In this document: positions 13,600 to 24,213 of the stretch, piece after piece
How positions within the stretch are numbered: the stretch's first letter is position 1
Layout of the letters: each line of letters opens with the position of its first letter
Assembly: GCA_047967505.1 (NCBI GenBank)
Contig: CM106538.1
DNA: 64,000 nt
Strand: one strand, 5' to 3'
Source of the DNA: Dipteris shenzhenensis
Lineage: Eukaryota > Polypodiophyta > Polypodiopsida > Gleicheniales
Made by a program: the position numbers and the translations under genes
The notes under the pieces: generated by a model
What the model saw: only the letters and a program-made list of their open reading frames with translations
What the model was told of the DNA's origin: nothing
Databases searched by the model: none

Positions 13600-14530
13600 G
13601 ACCTAGCAACCATGGTGGTGGTCTATATATCTAGTTAATACCCCTAGATTCATGCATGCCAAGCTTGGTAAAAGCGTTCCCATCTTTTGGTGGCGGTCAC
13701 TCTCGAGGCTGGAGTACACTCCCTAATGGTGCACAAAGTGAAGATGATGTCCTACCATATGGCTACTGAGGTAGCCATCGGAGAAACCAATTGGCCTCCC
13801 ATAACCCGGCTACAGCAAGCGACCCATATGTTCCAAACGGTAATGCTGCATACTGTCTCCCAAATGCTATCCTCCAGTAAAGGCTATGGGCATGACCGGG
13901 AGGGTTAAGATGCATCATGGATATCTATCTAGGAGACTTGATGTCCATGTATCTTGTATGACAGTGAGACAAGATCAATTGAGAAGGATTATCATCCCTT
14001 CGAGAGGTAGGCCACCATCCCCCAAGTGAAGTCTCTCATTGTCCTCTCTGTACAAGCCACAATCCTAAGGGAAGCCAACCCTCATTGTGTGACCGGGCAT
14101 CCCCATAGGTGATGGGAAATCATCTCCATAACTCCTTTCGTGCAATAGATGCATCTCACCTAACATTGTTTTCTAAGCACTCAAACTCAAAATACTCGAC
14201 CCCATTCTCTCTCAAGTTCCTTACTTAAATAAGAGATGTATTGAGCATGGTAAAAGGCTGCCAATCTCTCACCTTTAGCCTATTTTTCCTCTTTGAAAAC
14301 AACTTCATTAAGCCCATATTTACATCCTTTGATAGGGGCCCCCTCCAACATAGCCAAGTTAGCCATCTTCAGAGAATCACCTTTTACACACTCCAAAAGG
14401 CAAGACAAAAAACTCAGTGGTGGTGAGACCATCAAGGCCAAGAGATTTATTACATTCTAGACAATCCAATGCCTCCCAAAGATCCTACTCTGAAAAAGTT
14501 CTTTTGAGCCCAGCTCTCTCAGAAGCCAGG
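13600..14530 (-). pseudogene. Decayed L1-type LINE fragment
   Basis: On the minus strand near 14520-14400 the translation gives DLWEALDCLECNKS followed by LGLDGLTTTEFF. This matches the segment before the RT of plant L1 elements, where the usual form is a K(A/S)PGPDG(F/L)..EFF box. Further on the minus strand the sequence breaks up, with pieces such as HLWGCPVTQ. Many stops are present. The 5' and 3' ends were not found. Confidence 0.45.
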
Positions 14531-15159
14531 ACTCTTTGATCCAAGTCCCTCGGCATTCTTTATTGTCATGCAAAGGTATGCAAGATCATGACAAAATAGA
14601 GACATTTGGATCAATTCGCAAATTTCTTTCATGAGGAGAAAGTAAAGTAACATTGAATACAAAAGCAAATTGAGTTTGGATTCCTCAAAAGTTTATGTGC
14701 CAACATGAGGAGAGCCACCCATTTTACCACCATATGCAAAATAGTTTTACTACCACATTCATAGAGTTTATATGACAATATTTAACTAAGATTATCATCA
14801 CAAGTCTACTTATAAATAAAACAACAATTATGCTTGCATTATTGCAGCATATGCCTCTTGCACATAGACTATGAGAATTATTTCTTTGGAACACCATGAG
14901 GCATGGAAATATATCATTGGAGGGCAAGATGTGCCTTTCTAAATCATAATAAAAAATGGTTGTGGAGGAGAAGGAATCGATCAATGGTACTACTCCTTGA
15001 CCAACCTAATGTAAGAAGTTCTTTGTGCCACCAACAATGGATCTTCCAGCTAACAATTGTTATATATACCATCTTGACTTTCAAAGGATGTATCTCCTCT
15101 TCCATTGCGAAAGGGGGCCTATGCTTAAGCACTTATATATATTTTTAGCACATTTTTTA

Positions 15160-15275
15160 ATGTTAATTATATTTTAAAAAACTACTTTTTAAAAAAATCA
15201 AGTCTAACAAATAATTACTTGTTATTTAGTAATTATTTGTTAAATTGACTTTTTGTTTTTAAAATATTATATATA
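15160..15275. repeat. AT-rich inverted repeat
   Basis: The segment at about 15191-15218, ending AACAAATAATTAC, pairs with GTAATTATTTGTT at 15229-15241. Pairing extends outwards through the A-runs and T-runs on both sides, with a loop of about 10 bases. It is probably a small MITE-like hairpin. A TA tract and a TATT tract follow at 15266-15303. Confidence 0.7.
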
Positions 15276-15309
15276 TATATATTTATTTATTTATTTATTT
15301 ATTGAAACA

Positions 15310-16585
15310 TTTAATTTTACTTTTATTAAAGTTGCAACACTATCGAGAAGCTTGGTTTGGTACCCCTTTTGTGTTATATTATAGCATATTAGAAGAATAA
15401 GTATTAACTACATGCCATGAGATAGGAAATTATGTACTACATTAAGAGACCTAGTCAAAAGAGGAGTCATCATTATAAACTGACTCTTGCCACCATTTTT
15501 GTTTTGCCTCCTCATCTCAGTCTCCTCCATTGTGGATCCACCTCCTTTTTGCATGTGGCATCATTATCCTTGTTCTCTCTTGCTCAAAGCTAATTCAAAC
15601 ATTTAGGGACTTAGTCTCAATAAAAGCTAAAATTTGAAAGGGATGTCCATGAAATACTTACATCAACAAAAAGGCTGCCAAAGTCCTCCTCCCTCATGAT
15701 CCATTCTAGTATGCATAGTTGCACTCCTTTGGCATGCATTATCAGTCCATCTTTTTTTCATGTCCACATAGCAACACATTTTAGCAAACAAATTCAATTA
15801 AAAAAGGGATTAAAGATATAACACCACTTTAAAGGGTAAGGTTACAAAAAAATGATAAAAGTAGTCCATCCTTTTGGAATAAAAGTGGAATGTGTTGTAT
15901 TTTCCTGCATTGCTGCCTTCTATTACATGTTAAACTTATGGTTCTTCTTCAACTCTTTCTTGGTGTCCTTTAAATCATTGTTACTATAAAAGTGGGTGGC
16001 ATTTGCACATCTAGCCAGCTCCCAGTTGGTATCAGTTGGTATGTAATGCTTAAGCGTTTGCATCATCTTATTAAGCATTTAACTAAACTTGAAGATAGTG
16101 TATACAATTCAAACCTCCTATCCTTTGAGTCTTACACCATACCCTCATCAATGTTAACCCTATAAAGAATGCTTGACCGTAGGATGGTGGACTTTGAGGC
16201 ATGATGATCATTAACATAAGGCCTCCATCCTTACCTCTCTCATTACGAGGAAAGGCAAGAGGCTTGTGATGTGACTTGTAGCCTCTCTAACTCCATCCCT
16301 TTATAGATGCATTCTCTCATCTAGGAGATCATTGTTTGAGGGCCCTCATGCACTTTTCCTCAATATCTCCAATAGATATCATTTCGCTACTTGTGGCCTC
16401 AAGACGATCCTAATCTACCATTGCAAGATATGCTCAATGCTCACCTAAAATAAGATGATCTAATGCAAATGGTGGAGAAATGGAATTTTAAAAGGAGAGA
16501 AAATTTTTCAAAAGTAGATAGAGCATTTTAGGAGGGGAGTTGGGATTTTAGAAGGGATAGGAGGAGAAGATGGGGAGCAAGCTTC
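15310..16585. other. No gene recognised
   Basis: AT-rich with short open frames only. No motif identified. Confidence 0.4.
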
Positions 16586-16588
16586 AAA

Positions 16589-17090
16589 AGGGGAGAAAGA
16601 AAGAAAGAAAGAAAGTATATTAAACTCTATGGAAGACCAAAAGGTCTATGAAACTCAAAAAACCAGATCAGTTAAGGACTAAGAGTCCATCAAACCAAAA
16701 TGTCAGTTAAGTACTGAGAATCCATCCTAGTGTCTTTAAAAACTTATGTATTACATCAATTATGGACTGAGTGTCTCCACATCTACATTGGTGCCTAGCC
16801 AATTTGAAATCTTGAATGATTGCAATGCCTTCATGATATACTACCCATTTGCCATTCTTTCGAGCTTCTCGTACTTTTTGAAGTTCATTAGCCTTCATCT
16901 TAAGCTGCTGAGTAAAATATGTTGCTATCCATATCTGGGTGCCTTTTAGGGCTTTTGGTTGGCAAAGGAATGACAAACTATCCTCTTGTGTCTTGAACAT
17001 GATGATGGCATGATTTTGTGATGTGCATTGGAATGCCTCATTTATTGTTCTCTCCCAAGTGCTCATGGGCATGACATTCGCTACATTCAC
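16589..17090 (-). mobile_element. Non-LTR element 3' end with unrecognised 127-codon ORF
   Basis: The left end is a GAAA-type microsatellite (16593-16615), which on the minus strand is a 3' tail of TTTC units. Just upstream of the tail, on the minus strand, is a stem-loop in which AGACC and GGTCT pair around four bases (16636-16649). The same stem-loop followed by a TTTC-rich tail ends the LINE at 45.36 kb, so this is a non-LTR retrotransposon 3' end. The minus ORF at 17090-16707 (127 codons) contains the phrase ARKNGKWVVYHEGIAIIQDF. I do not recognise it, and it does not resemble the RT or C-terminal zinc region of the 45-kb LINE. Confidence 0.5.
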
Positions 17091-17403
17091 AAGGCATTGT
17101 TCAAACGATAAAAGAACTTTGAATTCCTCGCTTCGCCAATTCTCTATAGCAAAACCCCAATCAGCAAATTAAGTGCAAATTTTTCCCTTCAGAGCTACCA
17201 GGGATTCCATGAGCGGCACCAGTGTTTGAGCTACTAGGTTGACGTTGTTTAAGGAGATAATTATTTCAAGCTGTTGCTTGTTTCGATTGTTTTTGTCGAG
17301 CTGCAAGTGCTCCATGGCTAGCTAGTAAGCTAATGCCATGGGCTGAGCCATGGAGCTCGGCTCACCACGACTGAGAGGGATAGAGAGGCTATCCATGCAT
17401 GCA

Positions 17404-17407
<4 letters not shown>

Positions 17408-17435
<28 letters not shown>

Positions 17436-17451
17436 TGTGTGTGTGTGTGTT
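17408..17451. repeat. (GA)n(GT)n microsatellite
   Basis: About 28 bases of GA followed directly by about 16 bases of GT. Confidence 0.95.
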
Positions 17452-17529
17452 TATCAAAAGTCTTTGAAAGGCAAAGGGAGAGAGAGAGCGGGAAGAGGCA
17501 ACAAATTTGAGAAGAGGAGAGTGTGGTAA

Positions 17530-18170
17530 ATGGATTTTAAAATGGGATCGGGTGGATGACAGGGGGAGAAAAAAAGAACCAAAGAGGGGAAGTGACCTTT
17601 AGATGGGAAGCAGTGGGGTGAATGAGGGGAATGTGAGAGAGGAAATTGAGGGGAATTGAAATAATAAAGGAATGGGATATGAGGGGAAATAGGAGGGGGT
17701 GGGAGGGGGTAGGGAGATGGAGATGGAGATGGAGAATTTTAGAGTAAAAGGAGGATAGGGAGCTATGGAAACATGGAGTTTTAAAAGGAAAGGGAGAGGG
17801 GGAAATGAGAGGAAAATTAGGGACCAAGGGATGGGAAATGAGGGGGACATCAAACTGGAGGGAGAGGGCCAAATAGAATGGGATGAGATGGGGAGGGGGA
17901 TGACGGGAGAGGGAGGGGAAAGGGAAGGGAATTGGGAGGGGATGAGAGGGTACATGAGGAGTGGATGAGAGGGGATGGAAGAGGAGAAATGGGTTGGGGT
18001 CAATGGGGATGAGAGAAATAAATGGGGATAGGTCAGGATGAGACAGGATGAAAGGGAAAAGGAGAGGGGAGGGGGAATGGGGGATGGGAGGGAATAAGAG
18101 GGGAATGGGGGATGTGAGAGAAAATGGGGGATGGGAGGGGTAAGAGGAAAAAGGGTTTTGAGTTTTTCAA
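17530..18170. repeat. Purine-strand (GGGA-rich) tract
   Basis: About 640 bases in which the + strand is overwhelmingly purine, built from variants of GGGATGAGAGGGGA and GGGGAATGGGGGATG. The apparent 219-codon Ser/Pro-rich frame on the minus strand is a by-product of the pyrimidine strand and is not a gene. Confidence 0.9.
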
Positions 18171-18514
18171 GTATTTTTATGTGTGAATTTATAGCTAGTG
18201 GATAGTTATAATTCTTGCATATCACCATGCAAGTATAAATAATAATAAAACTAGGCAATAGATTCTATAAACATAGGAAACACTTAATGGAAACCATGGA
18301 GCTAGTTCTATTAGAGGACAAGATCTCATCATAAATACCTTGGATCAATAGATCACCATTAAGCTATAAAGGCAAGCAAGCAGTAGCCAAGCATCATTGC
18401 ATTCGTGGTTGAGCCAAGCACAAATAGGTGAAACAATAGCTCACCAGTGAGCTATAAAGACAGGGTGCCAAAAACTTTTTTCCCAGATGGCATTTTGGGG
18501 TTTCATCTGAAGGT

Positions 18515-18620
18515 ACTCTTGTTTGTAGTCATTTTCAAGGTTTTTGAGCCTTCTGAGCTCATTTGTGGTGTCAAAGAGGTCAAATTATGCATGCATCAAA
18601 AGTTTTGTTTCTTCCAAGAA
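18515..18620. repeat. Half-copy of the 2.5-kb foldback family
   Basis: Shares the right-arm sequence of the foldback element: TAGTCATTTTCAAGG here against CAGTCATTTTAGAGG there, then TTCTGAGCTCATTT against TTCTGAGCTTATTT, then GTGTCAAA..ATTATGCATGCATC and AAAGTTTTGTTTC. Only one arm is present. Confidence 0.6.
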
Positions 18621-19029
18621 TTTATACCCCTCTGGCAACATAGTTCACGTTTTGTTTTGTTCCAAGGAATTTGTACCAATGGAGTAGAGTAACGATGGTC
18701 ATCCATAGGTCAAATATTTGAACATCTATAATTACTAGTTTTGTGGGAGATGTGTTTGTTTGTATTGGGTCCTCTGCATGTAGGAATACAAGTTGTGCAT
18801 AAAACAATATTTTAAATTTCTCCTAATGCTAAATGCACAGTTCTACATAAATTTTCCCATTTAAAAAAATCATTATGATTGAGTCATATCAATCCTTGTG
18901 GCTAAAGATCAAGGTGGTTGTAAGAGTTCTACACCATATGATCGTTAATGGCATGCCATGAGCTATAGAAAAAATTCAATTAAAACTCTTAAAACTCACA
19001 AAAACTTACTCGCAAAATGCCAAGCCCTG

Positions 19030-19215
19030 AGGAAAAATGAGGGAAGGGATGGGAGGAGAAACTAGGGAGGGGGGAATGAATGGGGGAGGGTGAAGGGGAT
19101 GAGGGAAATGAGAGGGGAATTGGGAGGGGGAGTAGCATCAAAAAGGAAGGGAGAGGGAGGGGATGAGAGGGGAAATGAAAGGGGATGGGATGAGAGGAGA
19201 AATGAGAGATGAGAT
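19030..19215. repeat. Second purine-strand tract
   Basis: The same GGGA/GAGG composition and motifs as the tract at 17.5-18.2 kb, separated from it by about 860 bases of ordinary AT-rich DNA. Confidence 0.85.
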
Positions 19216-19682
19216 GGTATCCTAATTAAGCTACATGTTCCAAATTTTGTCCTATCTTTTAGCCTTTAATGTTTTCTGGTATCTCACTATTATCTCTTTC
19301 ACAATATGCCATTATTGAGCAATGTGCCAAAATAGACCTGCATTGCAACTTGCATGTCTAGGTTTTGCAATCTGACATCATGCGCAATCTTTCAAAGCTT
19401 GCCTATAGTTTATGGTATGTCTTGCATTCACTACCCAATTATTGTATTGTTGAATGGTATGCTTCTAAAAACATCAAATTATATTGTTCCTATCTTGTTA
19501 GTTGCTTGAGGGTTCCAAACAATTGCATACTTCTACATTTGCGATCACTACCTACATCGTGTATTCCCATGATTAGGATCCTCAAGGAAACTTTTACCAT
19601 GTATCGGTTTTGTTTTGTGATTTACTTGCTTTTATATCTCTTATGTGCTTTGCTTGTATGGCTTACGCTTAGTATTTATATT

Positions 19683-20002
19683 GACTCAACTACAAGCGGA
19701 GCTATTGCCATAAGGTTGCCTTGCTTTAATGAATTGATTGTTGTGTATATTGTTGATGCCCAAGGAATGAGATGAATGTAACAGCTATCAACAAAGGAAC
19801 GACCATGGCTATGATAATGATGTGTGAGATCCATGACATCTATCGAGACAAAGAGACGTCCATGGTTGTGTTGTACTAGTCCAAGAAACTTTGCAATGGC
19901 TTTTTCTCCTTGATTGTTGCCTGAGCTTGTATCACAACCTCACAGTCATCAAGCCACAAAATAAATGATAGAATATAGCATTGGGCTATGATTGCTATTG
20001 CT
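19683..20002. repeat. Direct repeat, copy 1, about 320 bp
   Basis: Begins GACTCAACTACAAGC and matches 20876-21195 over its length, including GCCATAAGGTTGCCTTGC, AACTTTGCAATGGCTTTT, CACAACCTCACAGTCATC and AGCATTGGGCTATGATTG. Confidence 0.9.
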
Positions 20003-20161
20003 CTTTTGCACAACTCAAAAGATAATCCATTGAAAATAAAGTCCCATGCAAGTGGACTTATAGTAGTTATGAATTTATGGACAATGTGTATCAGTAGAGC
20101 GACAATGTATCAAGAAGCTACACAAGACCCACAATGTATTTTTCATCCATTGCTATCTAGC

Positions 20162-20340
20162 AATGGATGAGGAATACAAGGCTATAATAGATAACAAAAC
20201 ACAGACTCTTGAAGAGTTAATTGAAGACAAACATACTATTGGATGAAAGTGGGTTTATGGACTTAAACTCAAATTTGATGGATCAGATTTACAATACAAA
20301 GCAATCTTGTTGCCAAAGGCTACTATTCACATGATTAAAC
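20162..20340 (+). pseudogene. Ty1/copia reverse transcriptase N-terminal scrap
   Basis: Translation gives AMDEEYKAIIDNKT, then ELIEDKHTIG, a stop, KWVYGLKLKFDGSDLQYKA and LLPKA. This is the start of the copia RT domain, where the family norm is ..IGCKWVYKLK..G...RYKARLVAKG. The in-frame TGA sits where Cys is usual. The rest of the domain is absent. It lies between the two 320-bp direct repeats, which may belong to the same element. Confidence 0.8.
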
Positions 20341-20596
20341 CTTTGCTTTAATTTCCATAATGACCTTGTGCCATCATTGTTCCTTGCATACATGAAGTTG
20401 TTTTCCAATAGCTATGAAGAAACCAAAAACTTCAAAGCACATTTTCATGTTCATTGGGCCTCTTCCTTGTTACAAGACTTAATCTATGCTTACTTGATCT
20501 ATTCCTCATTTCAAGCAAAATTTCTTCAATATGTGGGGGACATGTGAGGCATGAGGGTGGCATTATAAAAGGTATGAATATTATTTGTTTTTTTGT

Positions 20597-20618
20597 TTGT
20601 GTGTGTGTGCGTGTGTGC

Positions 20619-20649
<31 letters not shown>

Positions 20650-20662
20650 TCTGCATGCATGC

Positions 20663-20699
<37 letters not shown>

Positions 20700-20765
20700 C
20701 ATGCATGCACACGTGCATGCATGGAAGGGTGTGCACATGTGTGCACGCATGTAAATGTGTATGAT
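20597..20765. repeat. Compound GT/CATG microsatellite
   Basis: Two GT runs separated by GCATCTGCATGCATGCACAT, followed by more TGCATG/CATGCA units. Confidence 0.95.
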
Positions 20766-20875
20766 GTGAAGAATTTGTGTGGTGGACATGTCAGTCATGA
20801 GAGTGGTTTTATATAAAGTATGAATAGTACTTAGGGAATGTGTGTGAGTGTGTATGTGCAAGTGTGAGAGAGAAT

Positions 20876-21195
20876 GACTCAACTACAAGCAAAGCTATTG
20901 CCATAAGGTTGCCTTGCTTTAATGAATTGATTTTTGTGAATATTTTTGGGGAATGAGGTGAATGTAATAGCTATCAACAAAGGAATGACCATAGATATAA
21001 CAATGAGGTGTATGTGAGAATCATGGGATAGCTATCGAGACCAAGAGATATTCGTGGTTGTGTAGTAGTAGTCTAAGAAACTTTGCAATGGCTTTTCCTT
21101 CTTGAGTGTTGTTTGAGAATAGTATCACAACCTCACAGTCATCAAGCCACATGATGAATGATATAATATAGCATTGGGCTATGATTGTTACTGCT
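20876..21195. repeat. Direct repeat, copy 2, about 320 bp
   Basis: Second copy of 19683-20002, diverged by scattered substitutions and indels. The minus-strand frame at 21485-21021 runs through it but shows no recognisable domain. Confidence 0.9.
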
Positions 21196-22249
21196 TCTAG
21201 GATGTCCCACCTTGCTAAAGGGTGCAAAGAGAAAAATAAACATGTAGCAAACAAGCAATTACAAGCAACTGCAAGACAAGTGCCAAGCAGACATGATACA
21301 TGGAGGCAAGAGGAATGCACACTAGGCAGCTGAAAGCATAAATTGTAAGCAATAGCAAATAGAGGCAACATGAGTACCAAAGCAATAACAAATAATTTCT
21401 TGTGTCTCATCATGATGGCTAGCTTTGTAGTAGTCTCTTCTACCTTGTTGTGAATTGCAACAATAGTTTGATAGCTTACACACATATATGTGCAACAATA
21501 GATTTTGGTTACCTATGCACAATGACAAATTGCAAATTTGTAGAAAAGTTCATGGTCAAACAATAAAACCTACAAACTAAAGCACATTAACTGGAACTAA
21601 CTTGATGATTATAACCGAGTTCCTAAAATTGCAATAGCTATGCTTTTAACTACGGAGAATCTATTTTTTAGTAGAATCCTTTTTCCATATTTATTCCAAG
21701 CTTTCTCTTTTTAAAACCTTTTCTAAATCAAACATTATTACTCTCTATCTTGTGCAATTTTGAAGTGTTGCAAGCTCTTCTTTGAGCTTTTGAGCACGTA
21801 GTTGTTATTTATTAGTGCCCAAAACTACATTTTTGAAGCCTAACCTTGAGTTACTACTTCTTTTGAGTCATTGATTATTTTGGATTGAATATTTATTTAT
21901 TAAAAAATTTGTTAAAATTACAGTGAGACTGTGTTTTTTCCAATGAAGTCAACACTAGCTAGAAGTGTGCACAAACTTTGTTCTTTAGATATGTAAGGAA
22001 ATCTAGAGCAATGCTTGTCTCAAATTGAATGGAGCTAAACTTACTTGTAGATCAAGTCCAAAAAGCACATGCTAAAGGCAAGGTGCTATAACCCCAAGGA
22101 AGGGCACATTCTTGGAGTGGAAACATGCTACCTATTCTCCTATAGAAGCATATGGTTTTATATATATATCTAATTGTAGTTGTGCATGATGTATATTTAG
22201 AAAAAATATACGTGAAAATAAATAGATAAATAAATAAATATAAATATTA

Positions 22250-22301
22250 CATATATATATATATATATATATATATTATGTAGAGAGAGAGAGAGAGAGA
22301 G
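22250..22301. repeat. (AT)n..(GA)n microsatellite
   Basis: About 27 bases of AT, a TATGTA spacer, then about 20 bases of GA. Confidence 0.95.
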
Positions 22302-23274
22302 TTTTTAAATTACATCATGTACAACTACAACCTTCCTAATACATATTTAAACATACTGAGTAGGTTTAGATACATGGGGTGCGAGATATTCGAATGCATT
22401 GGATCTATAAAGAGACACATAAACTAGGGACTCACATTTTGACATTCAACTCTATTTGTGAGAATGAGGAGATCAATTGTTGACCAAAGGAATGGAATAC
22501 AATTGTTCTTAGCATGTTATGGAAGCACAATCTTGCCTCTTCTATTGTAGATCATTATTTTATATTGATTCTTGCAAGAAATTGATACCAACGACATTAG
22601 CGCTAGAGTTTGATGTGCCATTATATGATTTCTCCAATGTATTCCTTAGTTTCTATGTAGAAAATTGAGGAATACATTCCTCAATTTCCCCGTGGAAAAC
22701 AACCTAGAAGCTATAATACAATGGCTTGTAAAGCATGTCTTGATGAGTACTTAACAATGTACCGAGGCAGCCGCATTCGAAATGAGGCATAAGTGTCCTT
22801 TCTTCAGATACTATCTCTAGTTTCCTTGAGAATACTTTGTAGACTCCCCTTTGCATATTGGAGCAAGGTGGTCCCATAGAGCGCATTAGACCTAATGGTT
22901 GCAAAACAAGTTTACATTTCAATTTTCGACTTCTTCCAAAAATTCCAAAGGATGTCAGCAACTCAATCAAGTATGATTCCTTTTCAAATTTCTTTCCTTC
23001 CATGTTACATTCATGTGAAGTCCTTTCATTGTAATACTTTTAGTATAAAGTTTGAGAATTTGCTTTTCTCCCTCAATATCTTATGAATTTATTTGTGATC
23101 ATGAAGTTCATTTCCTTCTTTATCAATAGATCCTAGCCTCATCGTCACATCACTAGAAGCATTGCTCCTACATGTGAAACTTATTCAATGATTTGTTATC
23201 TACCTAATTTGAACATTAGCATACAAGTGCCAAGCTCATCATGTTTGATTAAAAATGTTGACAAGGCAATTTTT

Positions 23275-23760
23275 GGAGTTAATGTTCCATTGACAAATGT
23301 GGGTGAAATCTCAAAGGTAAAGGAACAAATGTGATGTCACTGTATGAAGTCAAGGTTCCATTGTGAACAATGGAGGCAATGTATAGAGTTAATCTCCCAC
23401 TCAGAAACCATGGAAGAAAGCTCAAAAGGTAAAGGAGAAAACTTAATGTCACCTTCAAAAATAATGTCAAAAGAGGTGGTAAAAGAAACAAGGCAATAGA
23501 TTTGGATGGGTTTTGCTCAAATGTTGTTTTACAATATTCAATCTTTTGCTATTTCTTGGAGGATATTCCAATTCATAGTGAAGATGAGAAAAAAGTAATG
23601 AGATAACATATCACAATTATTGCATTCATTGCATCACTATTTTGATATTTTTCTAATTGGATATTTCTTCGAGGAAATGTTCCATTCACTGTGAAGTAAT
23701 TACACGATGTTCATATAACATTTGTTGCATTCATTGCATCACTCTTGATAGTAGTTACAT
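23275..23760. repeat. Two degenerate tandem duplications, period about 110 bp
   Basis: Block A: GTTAATGTTCCATTGACAAA..CTCAAAGGTAAAGGA..ATGTCAC at 23278 recurs as GTTAATCTCCCACTCAG..CTCAAAAGGTAAAGGA..ATGTCAC at about 23389. Block B: GAGGATATTCCAATTCATAGTG..TTGCATTCATTGCATCACT at about 23559 recurs as GAGGAAATGTTCCATTCACTGTG..TTGCATTCATTGCATCACT at about 23671. There is no coding signal. Confidence 0.7.
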
Positions 23761-24213
23761 TGGACAAACAAGTGACCATGAAAACACATGGCACAACACA
23801 ATGCCAATTTGCAAGGTATTCGATGCATACTTCACATTCCAAGTTCTAGCGACAACCAATGAGGAAGGCAAACGCATTAGAGTTGCAGTTCATGGCAGAA
23901 ATTGACCCACCAAGTGCTATAATAATATCAACGACAATCATACCTCCAGTGACAAATATTACTATGTTATACTGTAGGAAAATAATATGGAGGCAAGATG
24001 GCCTACTATTTTGTTTGCCATCCTAACACGCTTTTCTGTAATTACAATGGAGCAAAGATCCATAATTTTTGTATCCACTTCAATGACATTAGAATATTTC
24101 TAAAAACATTTTTGGTAATGATTTTTGAAGACAAGCTTTCAAAATTTGAATATAAATGTGGAACCTACTTTGAAGGGTTGCGAGCGAGGTGACAAAACTT
24201 GTTTGAGTAGTGC

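Larger units (their letters stand above)
21200..24200. other. No gene recognised
   Basis: AT-rich, with an AT/GA microsatellite at 22.25 kb and degenerate tandem blocks at 23.3-23.8 kb (listed separately). A 99-codon minus frame at 23003-22704 has no recognisable domain. Confidence 0.4.

Noticed and set aside
17599-18258. 219-codon Ser/Pro-rich minus-strand frame
   Set aside because: It is the pyrimidine complement of a low-complexity purine tract, with no domain and no coding-type variation.
19365-19775. 136-codon + strand frame with hydrophobic stretches
   Set aside because: No recognisable family; part of it lies in the direct repeat and the copy at 20.9 kb does not keep the frame.
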